A stretch of DNA of 64,000 bases from Larkinella humicola. GTDB lineage: Bacteria; Bacteroidota; Bacteroidia; Cytophagales; Spirosomataceae. Positions 61,740 to 64,000 of this stretch are shown here, in pieces. The stretch lies in contig NZ_VTWS01000005.1 in assembly GCF_008727875.1 (NCBI RefSeq), positions 620,001 through 684,000 of the forward strand, in the 5' to 3' direction. Within the stretch, counting starts at the first letter, position 1, and the number at the start of each line of letters is the position of its first letter. The position numbers were made by a program, and so were the translations under genes. The notes under the pieces were generated by a model. The model worked only from the letters and a program-made list of their open reading frames with translations, was not told the DNA's origin and did not search any database.

Positions 61740-64000
61740 TCAAACCTTCACCTCCACCGACTCACCAATTTGATTGCTATACTCCGTCGGCGTGACACCA
61801 AACTGGGCGCGGAAAGCGCGGCTGAAATACCGGGGGTCGCTGAAACCGACGGCAAAGGCGATTTCCGATACGCTGGCTTTCTTCTGTTTCAGCAGGTTCT
61901 CCGCTTTTTTCAGCCGCGTGGTGCGCAACAGGTCGATCACCGACAAACCGGTCAGCATTTTCACTTTGCGGAACAAAACCGGGCGGCTCATGCCCATTTC
62001 GCCCACCAGACTGGTCACGTTGAAATCGGCATCGCTGAGGTGCGCGTCCAGAACCGTCATCAGTTGGTTCAAAAATTTATCGTCGGGGTGATCCAGTTGC
62101 TGCGCCTGTGGCTGCAGCGTCACGATCCGGTGGTATTTGGCCCGCAACTGCTCCCGCAGCAACAGCAGGTTGCGAACCCGGGCCTGGAGCAAAACCGGGT
62201 GAAAGGGCTTGGTCACGTAGTCGTCGGCACCGGTTTGCAGCCCCACCAACTGATCGTCGGTCGTGCCTTTGGCCGTGAGCATAATCACCGGAATGTGGCT
62301 GGTCCGCGGATCGGATTTGATGCGGTGGGTCAGCGCAAAACCGTCCATCACCGGCATGGCAACGTCGGTAATGATCAGATCGGGCAACACCTGCGATGCT
62401 TTTTCCCACGCCGTCAGTCCGTCAGCCGCTTCGATCACCTGAGCGGTGTCGGCCAGCAAATCCCGGATGTACGCCCGGATATCGTCCTGGTCTTCCACCA
62501 CCAGAACAAGTTTTTTGCCGGAAAACGATACTGCTTCCAATTCCTTCGCGCTTTCCTGGGCCACGATCAAAGCCGCTGGCCGAAGCACCTGAAAGTCCGG
62601 TTCTGCCGGTGAGTCGGCCGGTACGGGTTCGAACAAACCCGGCAAACCGACGGGGAGGGTGATCGTAAAGCGCGTAAAACCAGCCGTTTGCCACACCTGC
62701 TCCCGGCTCTCGACCGTGATCTGGCCTTGGTGCTGATCCACAATGCATTTGCTGAGCGCCAATCCCAGCCCAAAGCCGGAATCCCGCGTTTTGGAGCGGT
62801 TGACCTGATAAAATGGGTTAAAAATAGGGTCCAGTTCATTCGCCGGAATGCCGCTGCCTGTGTCTTCAACGGTAATAACCGCCCGATTGGCCGCGTCCGA
62901 CGCGCCAAAATCCTGTTGCAACCGCACGGAAATGGTGCCGCCCGCCGGGGTAAATTTAAACGCATTCAGCAGCAGGTTGTAGATCACCTTCTCCATTTCT
63001 CCGGCATCGATCCAAACCGGCAGGGCGGTCACTTCCGACTCCGTGAGCAGGACGACCTGACGCGAGCGGGCGTGTTCCAGAAACGAATCCGTGATTCTTT
63101 CCAGAAAAACCACCAGATCCGTCTGCCGTTTTTGCAACTGAACGTGCCCGGTTTCGTGCTTTCTGAAATCAAGAAGCTGGTTCAAAAGCCGCAACAGCCG
63201 GTCGGTACTGCCCCGCATGACGGCCAGTTGTTTTTGCAGAAAAGAATCGTCGGTCCGGTGGGCGGTCAAGACCTCAAGCGGCCCCATCACCAACGTTAAG
63301 GGTGTTCGGATTTCGTGCGCAATTTCCGTAAAGAAGTTCAGTTTGGTCTGGTGAAGCGCCTGCTGCTGGGCTTTTTCGATCTGCTCCACCTCCAGTTCAT
63401 GCGCCAGTCGAAGCCGGTTTCGGTTAAACCGCGACCAGAGTCCCAGCAATCCCACAAAAATCAGCGCATAGAGAATGTATGCCCAGACCGTTTTCCAGAT
63501 CGGCGGCAAAACCGTGATGCTCAGTTCCAGCGGCTGGGGGTTCCAGATGCCGTCGTTGTTGGCCCCTTTTACCTGAAGAACATACGCACCGGGAGCCAGA
63601 TTCATGTACATGGCGCGGGGTTCGTTCACGTAATTCCAGCCTTTGTCAAAGCCTTTCAACCGGTAGGCATACCGGTTTTTGAAGGAATTGATGTAATTGA
63701 AAGCCGCAAAATCCAGCGAAAAAACATTCTGCTGGTGCGTAAACGTAAGCCCCTGTTGGTAGTCGATGCCAGCGGAGGAAAGGCTGGTGACCGGCTCATT
63801 GAACAGCCGCAACTGGGTGAACGCCAGCCGGGGCGGGGCGGTGTTCCGGCGAATGCTGTCGGGGTGGAAATAGATAATGCCATCGTAGCCCCCGAAATAA
63901 AAATAGCCGTTCGCGTCCCGATGCGTTGAATTGGAGGTAAACTCCTTGCACACCAGCCCGTCGTGTTTGTTGTAGGAAATGATCTTCGACTGGTCGGGAT
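61740..64000 (-). CDS. Hybrid two-component system regulator of the PUL (5' part missing)
   Basis: The frame is open through base 64000, so the N-terminal propeller sensor is mostly outside the window; what is seen begins within its last blades. Order from there: Y_Y_Y domain (GGYDGIIYFHP to about 63530), membrane helix (63440-63510), HisKA with EIAHEIRTPLTL (63300-63335), HATPase with NLLLNAFKFTPAGG and GFGLGLALSK, receiver with VEDQDDIRAY, TDVAMPVMDGF and LTAKGTTDDQ (62210-62515), and an AraC-type DNA-binding domain (61760-62030, KKASVSEIAFAVGFSDPRYF). Such HTCS proteins sense a glycan fragment in the periplasm and switch on the adjacent PUL. It converges on the GH88 gene. Confidence 0.94.
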   Translation of the reverse strand, partial: PDQSKIISYNKHDGLVCKEFTSNSTHRDANGYFYFGGYDGIIYFHPDSIRRNTAPPRLAFTQLRLFNEPVTSLSSAGIDYQQGLTFTHQQNVFSLDFAAFNYINSFKNRYAYRLKGFDKGWNYVNEPRAMYMNLAPGAYVLQVKGANNDGIWNPQPLELSITVLPPIWKTVWAYILYALIFVGLLGLWSRFNRNRLRLAHELEVEQIEKAQQQALHQTKLNFFTEIAHEIRTPLTLVMGPLEVLTAHRTDDSFLQKQLAVMRGSTDRLLRLLNQLLDFRKHETGHVQLQKRQTDLVVFLERITDSFLEHARSRQVVLLTESEVTALPVWIDAGEMEKVIYNLLLNAFKFTPAGGTISVRLQQDFGASDAANRAVITVEDTGSGIPANELDPIFNPFYQVNRSKTRDSGFGLGLALSKCIVDQHQGQITVESREQVWQTAGFTRFTITLPVGLPGLFEPVPADSPAEPDFQVLRPAALIVAQESAKELEAVSFSGKKLVLVVEDQDDIRAYIRDLLADTAQVIEAADGLTAWEKASQVLPDLIITDVAMPVMDGFALTHRIKSDPRTSHIPVIMLTAKGTTDDQLVGLQTGADDYVTKPFHPVLLQARVRNLLLLREQLRAKYHRIVTLQPQAQQLDHPDDKFLNQLMTVLDAHLSDADFNVTSLVGEMGMSRPVLFRKVKMLTGLSVIDLLRTTRLKKAENLLKQKKASVSEIAFAVGFSDPRYFSRAFRAQFGVTPTEYSNQIGESVEVKV

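Noticed and set aside
61743-61743. TTG start for the HigA-like protein
   Set aside because: It would overlap the regulator stop and adds 13 residues unlike the family; ATG at 61704 is better.

Overview
The window reads as chromosomal DNA of a Cytophagales bacterium (phylum Bacteroidota), most like the Spirosoma/Larkinella group. This is inferred from gene families: two SusC/SusD pairs, a hybrid two-component regulator, large FtsX-type permeases with a shared start (MLxNYxKIAxRNL) and end (NPVxSLRSE), FG-GAP lipoproteins, TAT-exported Gfo/Idh/MocA proteins, and promoter-like TAnnTTTG boxes. Shine-Dalgarno sites are mostly absent, as usual in this phylum. No rRNA, tRNA, CRISPR array, phage or transposase gene was seen.

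Layout. 1-611: 5' part of a secreted PA14 protein that runs off the window. 1078-21674: five paralogous ABC-type permeases with no ATPase gene near them, all on the minus strand. Palindromic repeats sit directly behind several of their stop codons. Between them lie an M20 peptidase, an NhaD antiporter, a thiamin salvage operon (thiM-thiE-thiD-tenA) under a TPP riboswitch, two Uma2-family nuclease-like genes and a small secreted protein. 22541-33270: a SusC/SusD pair, a secreted unknown, a 14-repeat FG-GAP/ASPIC lipoprotein and a vanadium-haloperoxidase/PAP2-type lipoprotein. 33292-40438: unknowns, a putative zinc peptidase, a cupin, a FucP-like sugar transporter and two TAT-exported oxidoreductases. 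40546-44638: a CPA2 antiporter and an ABC exporter.

44685-51928 is an arsenic-resistance region. arsR-arsM-arsN2-acr3-metallophosphoesterase form one minus-strand operon; the last three genes are joined by ATGA overlaps, and two near-identical palindromes look like ArsR operators. nhaA-arsO form a second minus-strand pair. Between the two lies a methyltransferase gene whose natural ATG is put out of frame by a 9-A run, preceded by a potential three-way-junction RNA. 53853-64000 is a polysaccharide utilisation locus for a uronic-acid glycan: SusD, SusC, an alginate-lyase-family polysaccharide lyase, a GH88 unsaturated glucuronyl hydrolase, an orphan HigA-like protein and a hybrid two-component regulator cut by the window edge.

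The most unusual signals are: (i) paired TGTCCG-N4-CGGACA boxes with an identical 22-bp offset upstream of two of the permeases; (ii) a family of nested palindromic elements (CTCCGGAG cores) at four loci, preferentially at permease 3' ends; (iii) the ArsR operator pair with a promoter that predicts a near-leaderless arsR mRNA; (iv) the structured RNA plus homopolymer frameshift in front of the methyltransferase. All functions are read from sequence and family knowledge; nothing was searched or tested.
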